The position numbers and the translations under genes were made by a program. This document shows positions 49,794-59,333 of a stretch of DNA of 64,000 bases, piece by piece (position 1 is the first letter of the stretch; each line of letters begins with the position of its first letter). Source of the DNA: Kocuria soli (GTDB lineage: Bacteria; Actinomycetota; Actinomycetes; Actinomycetales; Micrococcaceae); assembly GCF_003797835.1 (NCBI RefSeq), contig NZ_RKMF01000011.1:1-64000 (forward strand), in the 5' to 3' direction. Below the pieces are notes generated by a model. The model did not search any database. It saw nothing but the letters and a program-made list of their open reading frames with translations, and was not told the origin of the DNA.

Positions 49794-50819
49794 TCACCAA
49801 CCGGATTCGGGCAGGTTTTCGCCCAACCAGTGCTCGATCAGCGCGCGGGCGATCGAAACCTTGCCGGGCAGTACGATCTCTCCGCTGAGGGAGGCTTCCC
49901 GGAGTTCATCGCGGGTGAACCACCGCAGCTGAGCGATCTCGTCCCCGTCGGGGGTCAACTGGCCGTACTGCATGACGGCCGTGCAGCCGATCATGAGCGA
50001 CCGCGGGAACGGCCAGGGCTGGGAGCCCAGGTACCGCACCTGGTCGACCACGATCCCGGATTCTTCCTCGATCTCCCGGACAACAGCCTGTTCGATGGAT
50101 TCGCCGGGTTCCACGAAGCCGGCCAGCGTGGAGAAGCGGTTACCGCTCCAGGCCGCGGACTGGCCCAAGAGGATGCGTTCGCGGGACGAGTCAGGGGCAC
50201 CGTCCGTGACCGCCACGATCACCGCGGGGTCAGTGCGGGGGAAGTGCATGGACCGGTCGGCGGGGCATCGACGCATCCAGCCGGAGCGTTCGACGTGCGT
50301 GAGCTCGCCGCACCGGGGGCAGCGCGGGTGGTCGACGTGCCAGGCCGTGACGGCCTGGGCCGTGACCGCCAGGGCTGCGTGTTCCGGCTCGGCTGCTCCC
50401 AGGGCCGGGGCGATCGCCCGCAGGGTGGCCCATTCGAGCGGTTGGCCGGCCGAATCTCCCCTGGCGTGGCTGAGTTCCACCAGTTCCGTGAGGGCCTGTG
50501 TCATCTCGCCCTGACCCTGCTGAGGGCGGACGGTCACGCCCTCCGCGCTGCCGTCGGTGAGTTCACCGAGGTAGACCTCCGGGAGTCCCGGGTCGGCGTC
50601 GGGATCGTCCAAGCCCTCGATAATCCGCGCAAGGACTGAGCGTTCCACGAGCACCAGGCGCCCGTCGGCCACGGGCATCCGACCGTCCAGGGTGACCAAC
50701 GTCCACCGTGAACCCGGCCGCTGGTCCTCGCGGTCGCGTTCCGGGCTGCGCCGTTCCAGACGCGAACGCGTCAGCGGCATGACATCGGGGTTGAGGACTG
50801 TGGGCCTGGGCAACTGCAC
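49794..50819 (-). CDS. nudC: NADH/NAD(+) diphosphatase NudC
   Basis: This 341-residue Nudix hydrolase has a zinc ribbon (HPRCPRCGELTHVERSGW, ending RRCPADRSMHFP) and the Nudix box (TLAGFVEPGESIEQAVVRE then IEEESGI), followed by the NudC-specific YLGSQPWPFPRSLMIG. NudC cleaves NADH, NAD and NAD-capped RNA. The N-terminal domain of 140 residues is typical. It precedes uvrD2 with a three-base gap and shares its direction, as in mycobacteria (Rv3198c-Rv3199c). Confidence 0.95.
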   Translation of the reverse strand: MQLPRPTVLNPDVMPLTRSRLERRSPERDREDQRPGSRWTLVTLDGRMPVADGRLVLVERSVLARIIEGLDDPDADPGLPEVYLGELTDGSAEGVTVRPQQGQGEMTQALTELVELSHARGDSAGQPLEWATLRAIAPALGAAEPEHAALAVTAQAVTAWHVDHPRCPRCGELTHVERSGWMRRCPADRSMHFPRTDPAVIVAVTDGAPDSSRERILLGQSAAWSGNRFSTLAGFVEPGESIEQAVVREIEEESGIVVDQVRYLGSQPWPFPRSLMIGCTAVMQYGQLTPDGDEIAQLRWFTRDELREASLSGEIVLPGKVSIARALIEHWLGENLPESGW

Positions 50820-50934
50820 CGTTCCACTCTAACGGCGCGCACGTGGGCCGGGCCTGTGCCCTCCACGGCGGTGGGTAACTCCCCTGCCACGCACCGGCGC
50901 GGTGACCTTCCCCGCCCCTTGTAGGGTTGCTTCC

Positions 50935-52152
50935 ATGCGCCCCTCCCTCGAACATCTGGCAGCGGTGGCGGTCGCCGGGGTGCCCGGGATCGTGCCCGCA
51001 TCGGTTGGTCCGTCACCGGACGACGACGCCGATTTCCGCTCCGCCGTCGTGACGGATCAGGCCCACAAACGCTGGCGGGTGCGCAGCCCCCTGACGGAGG
51101 AAGCCGGTATCCGACTGGCCGCCGAGCACGCCGTGTTGAGCGCGTTCACCCCGGCGCTGCGGTCCAAGCTGCCGTTCCTGATCCCCACCGTGGTGGGCTC
51201 CGTGGACGACGGCGGACGCAGGACCTTCATCTACTCTCACCTCCCCGGTGGGCCGGTGCCGATCGACCGACTGGACCGGTTGCAGGACGCGGCACCCACG
51301 CGGCCGCAACCACCCAGCGCGGAGCCCGTCCCGCCCGTGACCACCCAGATCGGCCAGCTCCTGGCCGCGATCCACGACCTGCCGCGCGCAATGGTCATGG
51401 ACGCCGACCTGCCCGCCTACAGCGCCGACCAGTGCCGGACCCGCATGCTCAACGAGCTGGACCAGGCCGCCACCACGGGGAAGATCCCGTCCGGCTTGCT
51501 GCAACGCTGGGAGAACGCCCTCGAGGACCGCACCCTGTGGCGCTTCTCCACCCACGTGGTGCACGGCGACCTCAACGAGGACAACCTGGTGGTCGACGGC
51601 AACCGCATCACCGCCGTCACCGGCTGGTCCGACGTCCACGTGGGCGACCCCGCCCTGGACTTCGCCTGGTTGATCGGCGCCAACGACGCCGGTTTCGCGG
51701 AGGCTGTGGTGGCTGCCTACACGCGAGCCGGTGTCCGCGCCCCCGACCCGCACCTGTTGCGTCGGGCCCACTTGGAAGCCGAGTTCGCGCTGGCCCGTTG
51801 GCTGGTGCGCGGGGTCTCCCGCGAGCGGCCGGACATGGTGGCCGACGCGCAGCACACGCTCCGGGTGCTCGAAAAGGACGTGGCGGACTACGAGGAGGAG
51901 CTGGCCTCCGGCCGCCCCGCACAGGCGGAGGACTCGGTGGAGGCCCGCACGGAGCACGCGCGTGAAGCGCGTACCCGCGCGGAACAGTCTCAGCCGGAGC
52001 AGGGCGAGCAGGCTCAAGCGGCCGGCGTTCCTGACGGGGACGGGCAGGCCAACGGCGTCGATCAGACGGGTCCGTCCGGTCAGACGGATCAGGCCGGTCA
52101 GGCCGAGCCGCCGACCAATGTGACGCAGCTGCGCCGCGACCCGCTCACTTGA
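50935..52152 (+). CDS. APH/macrolide-phosphotransferase-like protein, possible pseudokinase
   Basis: The 405-residue protein has the APH fold: KRWRVRSPLTEEAGIRLAAE, IYSHLPGGPVPIDRL, QIGQLLAAIHDLP and catalytic loop HVVHGDLNEDNLVVDG. In active family members a DFG-like Asp lies in I-D-W of the segment after the loop; here it reads AVTGWSDVHVGDPALDFAW, so Asp is replaced by Gly. The final 80 residues are a low-complexity Gln/Glu/Ala/Gly tail (QPEQGEQAQAAG and similar). ATG at 50935. Its end overlaps adnB on the other strand by eight bases. Resistance activity should not be assumed. Confidence 0.7.
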   Translation: MRPSLEHLAAVAVAGVPGIVPASVGPSPDDDADFRSAVVTDQAHKRWRVRSPLTEEAGIRLAAEHAVLSAFTPALRSKLPFLIPTVVGSVDDGGRRTFIYSHLPGGPVPIDRLDRLQDAAPTRPQPPSAEPVPPVTTQIGQLLAAIHDLPRAMVMDADLPAYSADQCRTRMLNELDQAATTGKIPSGLLQRWENALEDRTLWRFSTHVVHGDLNEDNLVVDGNRITAVTGWSDVHVGDPALDFAWLIGANDAGFAEAVVAAYTRAGVRAPDPHLLRRAHLEAEFALARWLVRGVSRERPDMVADAQHTLRVLEKDVADYEEELASGRPAQAEDSVEARTEHAREARTRAEQSQPEQGEQAQAAGVPDGDGQANGVDQTGPSGQTDQAGQAEPPTNVTQLRRDPLT

Positions 52153-55100
52153 GGGTTCGCGTCACGATCGCCTCCAGCTCGGCTTCGCCCGCCAGGTCGT
52201 GCGGGCGAACCGTCCTGTCCGAGGCCACGTAGTAGAACGCCGCCGACACCTTCTCCAGCTCCACCCCCATCAGCCGTGACCAGGCCAGGCGGTACACCGC
52301 CAGCTGCACAGCTCTACCCGCCAGGTCTGCGGCCCCGGGGACTCGCCCGGACTTCCAGTCCACCAGTTCCCACCGGTCGTCGGGCAGCTTGAACACGGCG
52401 TCGATCCGGCCGCGGACGGTCAATCCGCCCAGTGGTGTCTCGATCGGGTGCTCGACCGCCCACGGCTGACGCTGCCCCCATTCGCTCTCCCGGAAGGTCC
52501 GCGCCAGCGCGGGGAGGTCGTAGCCCTCGTCCACGAAGTCGTCGGCGCCGCCGGGGAGTTCGTCCACGTCGAAGATCGCGCTCGAACCGAAATACTCCTC
52601 GACCCAGGCGTGGAACGTGGTTCCGGCCCTGGCTGCCACGGCGGGGCGCCGCGGCATGGGGCGCCGCAACTGGGCGGCGACGGCTTCCGGGTCCTGGCCC
52701 AAGGCAACCACCGTCGAGGCCGAGATGTGGGACGGCATGGGCAGCACCTGCTGGTCCGGTGGCGCCTCGTGGGCGGCTACGAGCACCTGGGCCTCCTCCG
52801 CCCAGCGGCGGACCTCGGGCAGCGCCAAGAGTTCCTGGTCGCTCAGGTCACGGTGTTCCCGGAAACCTCCGTCCAGTACCGCTCGCGCGATCTGTTCCAG
52901 GTGGCGACGTCGTCCCGCCCGGACTGGGGGCCGCACCGTGCGGTACTCGATGACTTCAGCACCCGTGCCCTCAGCCCCGTGGACTTCAGCTCCGGTGGTG
53001 TCCGCACCGGGGCTTGCTGTGCTCGCCACGATCTCGGTGACCTCGGGGCCCTCGAGGGGATCGTAGGGCCAGGCCGCTTCGAGGGTCCTCGACTTGGCAG
53101 GGTTGGGCAAGTCCTCGTCCGGTTCGACCCAGGTTCCCCGACGCACCACGGACGTACCCGCCGGTCCGGGCTCCGTCAGATCGTTCAACTCGTCCAGGAA
53201 CTCCGAGGGAGCCCTTTGCATGGCTGTGCCGCCCACGAACACCGAGCACGACAGGCTCAGCAGGCTACGGGCACGGGTGAACGCGACATACGCCAGCCGT
53301 CGCTCCTCATCGGTCGTGTGCTGCGCGCAGTCCTCGACGAACAGCGCCATGGACTCCTTGAGCGTGACCACGTCCGTGGTGTCCGGGGCCCACTGTGGCA
53401 GGAAGTCCCGGTCACCACGCAGCGGCCAGGGCACGGCCGCGGCAGACTTGGTCCAGGCGGAGGACTTGTCGGACGGGAACGACTTCGCGTTCATGCCCGG
53501 CACGTAGACGTGGTCCCATTCCAGCCCCTTGGAGGCGTGGACGGTGAGGATCTGTACGGCGCCGGGGTTCGGATCCGCAGGTGCGGTGTCCGGATTCTCC
53601 TCGGAAGCGGCGACCTTGAGCCAGGCGAGGAAGGCCCCGATGTCCTGCGACCCGGTCGCAGCACTGTATTCGAGCGCCACGTCCTGCAAGGCGTCCAGGT
53701 TCCGCCGCCCCTCCGCCGCGGAAGCCCCGGCCCTGGCCGAAACCTCGATGTCCACGCCGATGGTTCGTTCGACCACGGTCAGCACCGTGGCCAGGTCCTC
53801 GGACAGCCAGGACCGCAGGCCGTGCAGCTCGTCGGCGAAGCGCTGCATGCGATCGCGTCCGCTGTCCGTGATGCTGCGCCCGGCCCCGGAGGTCCACCCC
53901 GGCCGCGGCAGGGTTTCGACCGCCTCGATCAGCGATGCGGCATCGGACAGGTCGGGTTCGATCACGACGTCGCCGCCCTCCCCCGCCCCGGCCTCGGCGT
54001 CGGCGTCGATCTCCTCGACCAGGCGGCCGGTGCGCGCCGCCTGCGTGCGACGCCGCTCGAGGTGCCCCGCCCAGTCCGCCAGAGCGACCAGGTCGCGGGC
54101 TCCGATGCGCCAGCGCGCCCCGGTGAGCAGGCGTGCCAGGGCGTCGGAACGTCCGGGGTCGGTGAGGACCTGCAGGGTGGCGACGACGTCGGCCACCTCG
54201 GGAACCTCGAGCAGGCCACCGAGGCCCACGACTTCGTAGGCGATGCCGCGTGCGGCCAGTTCCCGTCGCACGGGCTCGAACTGGGCACGACGCCGGCACA
54301 GCACCGCGGTGGTGACCGGCGGAGTGCGCTCCGAGGCGACCTGACCGTGCGCAGAACCAGGGCCCTGGTCGGACTCGGCGATGGACCCACCCATGGATCC
54401 CGCAATGGATCCCGCAATGGATCCGGCGATGGCGCGGGCCTCGTCGTCGTCGGTGAGATAGCGGTTGACCTCCACACGGCCGGTCCCGGCGCCCGGGCGG
54501 GGGTCGAGTTGAGGGACCTCCTGCAGGCCCCGGCCGGTGCTCACGGACCACGGCGGCGGCGTGCGCAGCGGTTGGGCGATGGTGTTCGCCACGTCCAGGA
54601 TCGCGGTGTCGTTCCGCCAGGCCGTGGTGAGGTAGGCCGGTTCGGCAGCCGTTGCGTCCGGGGCGGGGAACCACCGGTCGAAGCTGAACAGCTGCCCCGC
54701 GGAGGCGCCGCGGAAACCGTAGATGGACTGTTGGGGATCTCCCACGGCCATCACGGAATGGCCGTCTCCGAACAGAGAAGCGAACAGCACCATCTGCGCG
54801 TGGGAGGTGTCCTGGAACTCGTCGAGCAGGACCACGCGGAAGCGTTCACGTTCCAGGGTTCGGGCCGCCGGGTCCTCCTTGGCGATGCGGGCCGCGCGTT
54901 CCAGCAGGTCCCCGAAGTCCATGGTCTCGGTCTCCCGCTTGAGGTCACGAAACCTTTTGACCAACCGCGTGAGCAAACGGGTGCGATGCATCTTGGCCAC
55001 CGCATCTTTGACGGCCTTGTCGAGTGCCCTGGATTTTTTGGACGGCGGGACGTCGGACAGTTGGGGCAGGAAGCCCTCCAGGAACTCGTCGATCTCCCCC

Positions 55101-55720
55101 GGACTCAGCAGGTGCTCCGCTGCCCCGGAACTGAGGGACAACACGTCCTGGGTCAGGGTGGAGGCCTTGAGGTCGGCCGTGACCTCGCCGTCCCAGGACT
55201 GCACCACGCGGGTGGCCAGCTGCCAGGCCTGAGCCTGGCCGAGCAACACGGTCTCGGGCTCGACCCCGATCCTCAGCCCGTAGGTCCGCACCAGGGCACT
55301 CGCGTAGGAGTGGTACGTCAACACGGTGGGGTCAAGGGGCAGCGAGTCGCCGACGTCTCCGACATCTGCGGCGGCGGTGTCCTCCATCGCCGTGTCCTCG
55401 GACGGGACCAGCAGCCCCTTGGAGCGCAGAACGCTGAGCCGCCCGCGCACTCGGTCCCGCAGTTCGCCGGCGGCCTTGCGGGTGAAGGTCACGCCCAGGA
55501 CCTGGTGCGGCCGCACAATCCCGTTGGCCACCAGCCAGACCACGCGGTCGACCATCGTGGCCGTCTTGCCCGAACCTGCGCCCGCGACCACGAGCTTGGG
55601 CGTGAGAGGCGCGGAGATGACAGCGGACTGCTGGCCCGTGGGGGTGTTTGTCCCCAGCGCGGCGGCCAGTTCCTCGGGGGTGAATCGAGGGTCGATCCCA
55701 CCGTACGGATGGGCGTTCAT
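52145..55720 (-). CDS. adnB: Helicase-nuclease subunit AdnB
   Basis: The 1191-residue protein is the motor-nuclease partner of AdnA, the actinobacterial functional match to RecBCD/AddAB for double-strand break end processing. Walker A is VVAGAGSGKTATMVDRVVWL, with Lys intact; DEFQDT box FRVVLLDEFQDTSHAQMVLF, VQILTVHASKGLEWDHVYVP and LAYVAFTRARSLLSL give the helicase. The RecB-type nuclease at the C-terminus shows WELVDWKSGRVPGAADLAGR. The start overlaps the adnA stop (ATGA), so the two are coupled. An internal insertion of four near-identical repeats (GSIAGSIAGS MGGSIAES-type) lies at about residues 425-440. Confidence 0.95.
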   Translation of the reverse strand: MNAHPYGGIDPRFTPEELAAALGTNTPTGQQSAVISAPLTPKLVVAGAGSGKTATMVDRVVWLVANGIVRPHQVLGVTFTRKAAGELRDRVRGRLSVLRSKGLLVPSEDTAMEDTAAADVGDVGDSLPLDPTVLTYHSYASALVRTYGLRIGVEPETVLLGQAQAWQLATRVVQSWDGEVTADLKASTLTQDVLSLSSGAAEHLLSPGEIDEFLEGFLPQLSDVPPSKKSRALDKAVKDAVAKMHRTRLLTRLVKRFRDLKRETETMDFGDLLERAARIAKEDPAARTLERERFRVVLLDEFQDTSHAQMVLFASLFGDGHSVMAVGDPQQSIYGFRGASAGQLFSFDRWFPAPDATAAEPAYLTTAWRNDTAILDVANTIAQPLRTPPPWSVSTGRGLQEVPQLDPRPGAGTGRVEVNRYLTDDDEARAIAGSIAGSIAGSMGGSIAESDQGPGSAHGQVASERTPPVTTAVLCRRRAQFEPVRRELAARGIAYEVVGLGGLLEVPEVADVVATLQVLTDPGRSDALARLLTGARWRIGARDLVALADWAGHLERRRTQAARTGRLVEEIDADAEAGAGEGGDVVIEPDLSDAASLIEAVETLPRPGWTSGAGRSITDSGRDRMQRFADELHGLRSWLSEDLATVLTVVERTIGVDIEVSARAGASAAEGRRNLDALQDVALEYSAATGSQDIGAFLAWLKVAASEENPDTAPADPNPGAVQILTVHASKGLEWDHVYVPGMNAKSFPSDKSSAWTKSAAAVPWPLRGDRDFLPQWAPDTTDVVTLKESMALFVEDCAQHTTDEERRLAYVAFTRARSLLSLSCSVFVGGTAMQRAPSEFLDELNDLTEPGPAGTSVVRRGTWVEPDEDLPNPAKSRTLEAAWPYDPLEGPEVTEIVASTASPGADTTGAEVHGAEGTGAEVIEYRTVRPPVRAGRRRHLEQIARAVLDGGFREHRDLSDQELLALPEVRRWAEEAQVLVAAHEAPPDQQVLPMPSHISASTVVALGQDPEAVAAQLRRPMPRRPAVAARAGTTFHAWVEEYFGSSAIFDVDELPGGADDFVDEGYDLPALARTFRESEWGQRQPWAVEHPIETPLGGLTVRGRIDAVFKLPDDRWELVDWKSGRVPGAADLAGRAVQLAVYRLAWSRLMGVELEKVSAAFYYVASDRTVRPHDLAGEAELEAIVTRTLK

Positions 55721-58700
55721 TCGGTGACCTGCCTTCCCTGACTACAGAGCGGGCAGATCTCCGGCAGGCGACAGCGCATCCCGTACGAGCCGGTGTTCTG
55801 CCCCGTGTGGCGGGCGATGAAATGGTCGCGGGACACCAGTTCGGCCGCGGCGGTGACGAGTTCCTGGGCCCATCGTTCGTCGGGTGCCAGCGGGTCCTGG
55901 CGCTGTGCCGTGTAGCCGCTGGTTGTTCGGCCCAGTTGCACGAGGACGGCTCCGCCCGGATCGGACACCCGGGATTCCGGGCCGAGGTCCAGGACCAGGT
56001 CGGCCTCCTGATCGGGCGCGGCGTCGTCGTCCTGGGATCGAGCAGCGGCAGCCATTGCCTCCCCCGCCCCGGCGGCCAGGGCGACCTGGTAGGTGCCCAT
56101 CTGCGGGTGCCGTGCAACATCGGCCCCGCTGGGCTGCACGGCCCCGGTCTTGAGGTCGACCACGACGTAACGACCCTGGGCATCCACCTCCAGCCGGTCC
56201 ACGCGGCCCCGGAGCAGGGCGTCCCGCGCGCGTCCACGAACCAGCACGCTGAACGAGCCTTCCACCGCGACGAGTTCCCGCCCGCCGTCCTTGCGGGCAT
56301 CGATCACGTACGCGGCGAACTTGCGGAGCATGGTGCGGGCCCGTTCCAGCAGGAGGTCCGTTTCCCACCCGGTGGGCAGACCGAGTTCCGGCCAGCGACG
56401 TTCCAACTGGGCGACCAGTTCGGTCCCCGAGCCGTTCGGGAACTCCTCCGCGATCGAATGCACGAGCGTGCCCAGGCTGCGCGCGGCATCCGTGGCTTCC
56501 TCCGCCCGCGCCGTGGACACGAACCAGTCCAACGGCGAGCGGCTGATGGTCTCGATCCGCGACGGCGACACCGGAACGGGCTGGTCGGGATCCAGGACGG
56601 GGCCCTCGGAAGACAGCGGCAGGAGACCCCACCACTGCTCCGGATGCGCGCCCGGCACGGGCGTGCGGGTCCGGGTGAGCCGGTGGAGCAGGCGAGCTGC
56701 GGCCTCTGCGTGTTCAGGGGCTTCGGCCCCGTCCCCGACGGCGGCGCGCAACTGCCCGGTGAAAGCGCGCAGGGTCAGGGGCCGGGGTGCCTTGAGCACG
56801 GGCCTGCTGTTCTCCGCGGCCTCCGGGTGGCGGTCCACCTCCCACGGGTCCACGAGGCCCAGGAAATCGGAGGGTTCGTGGTCCTGGTCCACCACGGCAC
56901 TGACGAGCAGTTCACGCCCGGCGCGGGATACAGCGGTCGAGAAGGACCGCAGTTCGTCATGCCGGACCAGGGTGAGGCGCGTGATGGGCGAGGTCCTGGC
57001 GGCGGCCTCGACCCCCAGCTCCACGGCGTCGTCGAGCAGATCGGCACCCAGGAGCTGGCCGCGCAGGGTGGTGTTGGGCCACTGGCCCTCCTGGACTCCC
57101 GCGACGAACACGACGGGCCATTCCCGGCCGGCCGCGGTGGCGGGGGTCATGATCTCGACCGTCGCCCGGGTGGGGGCCCGTGCAGCAAGGGTGTCCATGG
57201 GCAGCTCTTGTAATTCCAGGAAGTCCAGGAACTCCGCCGCACCGGCACCGGGCAGGTGGTTCACGAATCGTTCGGCCATTTCGAACAGACCGACGACGGC
57301 GTCCAGGTCGCGGTCCGCTCGTCGTCCGGCCTCCGCACCGTTGAGCGCCTCCCGCTGCCACGCATCCGCGACCCCCGCGGCCTCCCACAGCGCCCAGAGC
57401 ACCGTCTCCGCGGTCGCATTGGGCCCACCCAACGCGGCCCGGCCGGCCTGGACCATGCGAGCGATCCGCCTGGCGGGGGTCGAGCGCACCCCAGCGGCGT
57501 CCAGCGCCCCCGGCACCACCAGGGCTTCCACCAGGAGTTGGTCCGAATTGCGGCCGCCACCGTCCCTGAGTTCCGCGTAGCGCAACCTCTGACGCAGCCT
57601 CCGGATGTCCATGGCGCTGGCCCCGCCGATCCGTGAGCCCAACAGGTCCACGGCTTCGACCGCGGCCAGCAGGGACGCGGACTCGTCGGTCGGCTCCTGG
57701 TCGTTGTGGTGCGCGTCTACCACCAGTTTGAGCGCGTCCAACAGCGGTTTGACGGCGGGTTCGTCCCGCACGGGCGTCTCCGCGGCGGACGTGGTCACGG
57801 GGATCCCGAGTCCTTCCAGTTGGCGCTGGACGCTCTTGAGCCGAGCACTGTTGCGCACCACCACGGCCATGTCCTGGAACGGCACCCCCTCCAGGAGATG
57901 GCGCCGGAGGATGCCGTGTCCGATCCACCGTGCCTCATGCACCTCGGAGGCCAACACGACGGCGTGCAGGCCCGAATCACCCGAACCTGGCTGCGCTGCG
58001 GAAGCCCCGGATCCAGAGGATTCGGGCCCCGGCGCCGACGCAGTGTTCGGGGTGGGGGCCGGTGAGGGTCGCCGCGACCGCGGTGACTGGCCCGTCACGG
58101 CCGGAACCCGGGCGGCAACCCTCCCCCACGCCTCCTGGATCTCGGCGGGCATGCGGTGGCCCGTGACCAGCAGGTGGGTCCGCAGCGGTGCTGCTGCCGT
58201 ACCGACGCGGTCGGTCAGCCCGCGCAGCGCGTCCGGGCGGGCGCCACGGAAACCCTGGACCACGGTGTCCGGGCAGGCCGTCATGATCACGTCCCGGCCC
58301 GCACACAGCACGGCCAGGAGTCGGTGGATCGAACGGGTGGCCTCCTGGAGATCGTCGACGAGGACCAGTTCCAGCCGTTGTTGCTCGGTGGCGAGCATCT
58401 CGGGGTCGTTCTCGAGCAGCCGAGCGGCCTCCGTGACCAGCTCCGCGGGGTCGAAGGCCTCCGGCATGCGCAGCCGCCGAACGGCCTGGTACTCGGCTCG
58501 CAACGACGACGCAACCACCCAGTCCTGTCGGCCCAGCCCACGCCCGAGGTCCGCCAGGTCTTCCGGGGACAGGTCGTGCTCCGAGAGCCGGTCGAACAGT
58601 TCCCGCATCTCCTGCCGGAAGCCGCGCGTCGACACGGCTTCCTGAAGATCCGGGGGCCAGACGACGCCCGCGCCGATGCCGTGGGCGTGGCCCTCCATCA

Positions 58701-59211
58701 GTTCGCGGATCAGGACGTCCTGTTCCGGTCCGGAGAGCAGTTTGGGCGGGTTCTCCACCCCCGGCAGCCGGCCTTGGACATGGGCTCGGCGCAGCAGGTC
58801 GAACGCGTACGCCTGCCACGCCCTCACCGGCGGGGTGGACATCGTGGTGGCCACCGTGGCCGTCAGGGTGTCCCGTACCCGCGCGGCGGAACTCCTGCTC
58901 GGGGTGAGGACCAGGAGATTGTCCGCCGACAGCCCCTCCCGGAGCCGGCGCGCGGCAAGCGACACCAAGGCTGTGGTGCGTCCGGTGCCGGGTGCTCCCA
59001 GGACCAGGCGGGGCCCACACCCGAATTCCAGTCCGGCGATCTCCTGTTGCTCAGGATCCAGTGCCTCCCACGGTGGAACGTGCAGTCCACTGGGCTCGGG
59101 AGCGGTGATGGCCCACCTGCCCCGGCGTTCGACGGGGAGCACACCGGCAAGCACGTCCGCGTCCTGGGCAGCGGAATCAGGCTGTACTGGGCTGAGATCG
59201 ACCATGGCCAT
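55717..59211 (-). CDS. adnA: Helicase-nuclease subunit AdnA
   Basis: From the ATG at 59211 the protein has 1164 residues. The Walker A-like segment is VLGAPGTGRTTALVSLAARR, with Arg in place of the conserved Lys, so the motor is probably inactive, in line with the AdnA-AdnB model in which AdnB drives translocation. A UvrD-like body (DLLRRAHVQGRLPGVENPP, VEIMTPATAAGREWPVVFVA) and a C-terminal RecB-type nuclease domain (RYVVVDLKTGAVQPSGADVA) are followed by RCRLPEICPLCSQGRQ, the Cys cluster expected to bind an iron-sulfur cluster. Start at 59211 or 59205; the longer frame to 59463 has no homology. Confidence 0.92.
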   Translation of the reverse strand: MAMVDLSPVQPDSAAQDADVLAGVLPVERRGRWAITAPEPSGLHVPPWEALDPEQQEIAGLEFGCGPRLVLGAPGTGRTTALVSLAARRLREGLSADNLLVLTPSRSSAARVRDTLTATVATTMSTPPVRAWQAYAFDLLRRAHVQGRLPGVENPPKLLSGPEQDVLIRELMEGHAHGIGAGVVWPPDLQEAVSTRGFRQEMRELFDRLSEHDLSPEDLADLGRGLGRQDWVVASSLRAEYQAVRRLRMPEAFDPAELVTEAARLLENDPEMLATEQQRLELVLVDDLQEATRSIHRLLAVLCAGRDVIMTACPDTVVQGFRGARPDALRGLTDRVGTAAAPLRTHLLVTGHRMPAEIQEAWGRVAARVPAVTGQSPRSRRPSPAPTPNTASAPGPESSGSGASAAQPGSGDSGLHAVVLASEVHEARWIGHGILRRHLLEGVPFQDMAVVVRNSARLKSVQRQLEGLGIPVTTSAAETPVRDEPAVKPLLDALKLVVDAHHNDQEPTDESASLLAAVEAVDLLGSRIGGASAMDIRRLRQRLRYAELRDGGGRNSDQLLVEALVVPGALDAAGVRSTPARRIARMVQAGRAALGGPNATAETVLWALWEAAGVADAWQREALNGAEAGRRADRDLDAVVGLFEMAERFVNHLPGAGAAEFLDFLELQELPMDTLAARAPTRATVEIMTPATAAGREWPVVFVAGVQEGQWPNTTLRGQLLGADLLDDAVELGVEAAARTSPITRLTLVRHDELRSFSTAVSRAGRELLVSAVVDQDHEPSDFLGLVDPWEVDRHPEAAENSRPVLKAPRPLTLRAFTGQLRAAVGDGAEAPEHAEAAARLLHRLTRTRTPVPGAHPEQWWGLLPLSSEGPVLDPDQPVPVSPSRIETISRSPLDWFVSTARAEEATDAARSLGTLVHSIAEEFPNGSGTELVAQLERRWPELGLPTGWETDLLLERARTMLRKFAAYVIDARKDGGRELVAVEGSFSVLVRGRARDALLRGRVDRLEVDAQGRYVVVDLKTGAVQPSGADVARHPQMGTYQVALAAGAGEAMAAAARSQDDDAAPDQEADLVLDLGPESRVSDPGGAVLVQLGRTTSGYTAQRQDPLAPDERWAQELVTAAAELVSRDHFIARHTGQNTGSYGMRCRLPEICPLCSQGRQVTE

Positions 59212-59333
59212 ATCCCACCACGAGTCCCGGACGACACAAGCATCCGAGCACCATCGCGGCGTAAGGCGGCTCACACAACAGCCCTCCGGGTGGGTTGCCA
59301 GACGGTGTCGGTACGGGCACGTACGGTGTGGAC

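Noticed and set aside
50935-52152. An antibiotic-resistance (macrolide or aminoglycoside phosphotransferase) gene
   Set aside because: The metal-binding Asp is altered and the gene lies beside repair genes in conserved order, so resistance is not supported.
52448-55741. A long open frame (about 1100 codons) opposite adnB
   Set aside because: Same codon-bias effect; the translated sequence has no recognisable domain and the real gene adnB has full helicase and nuclease motifs.
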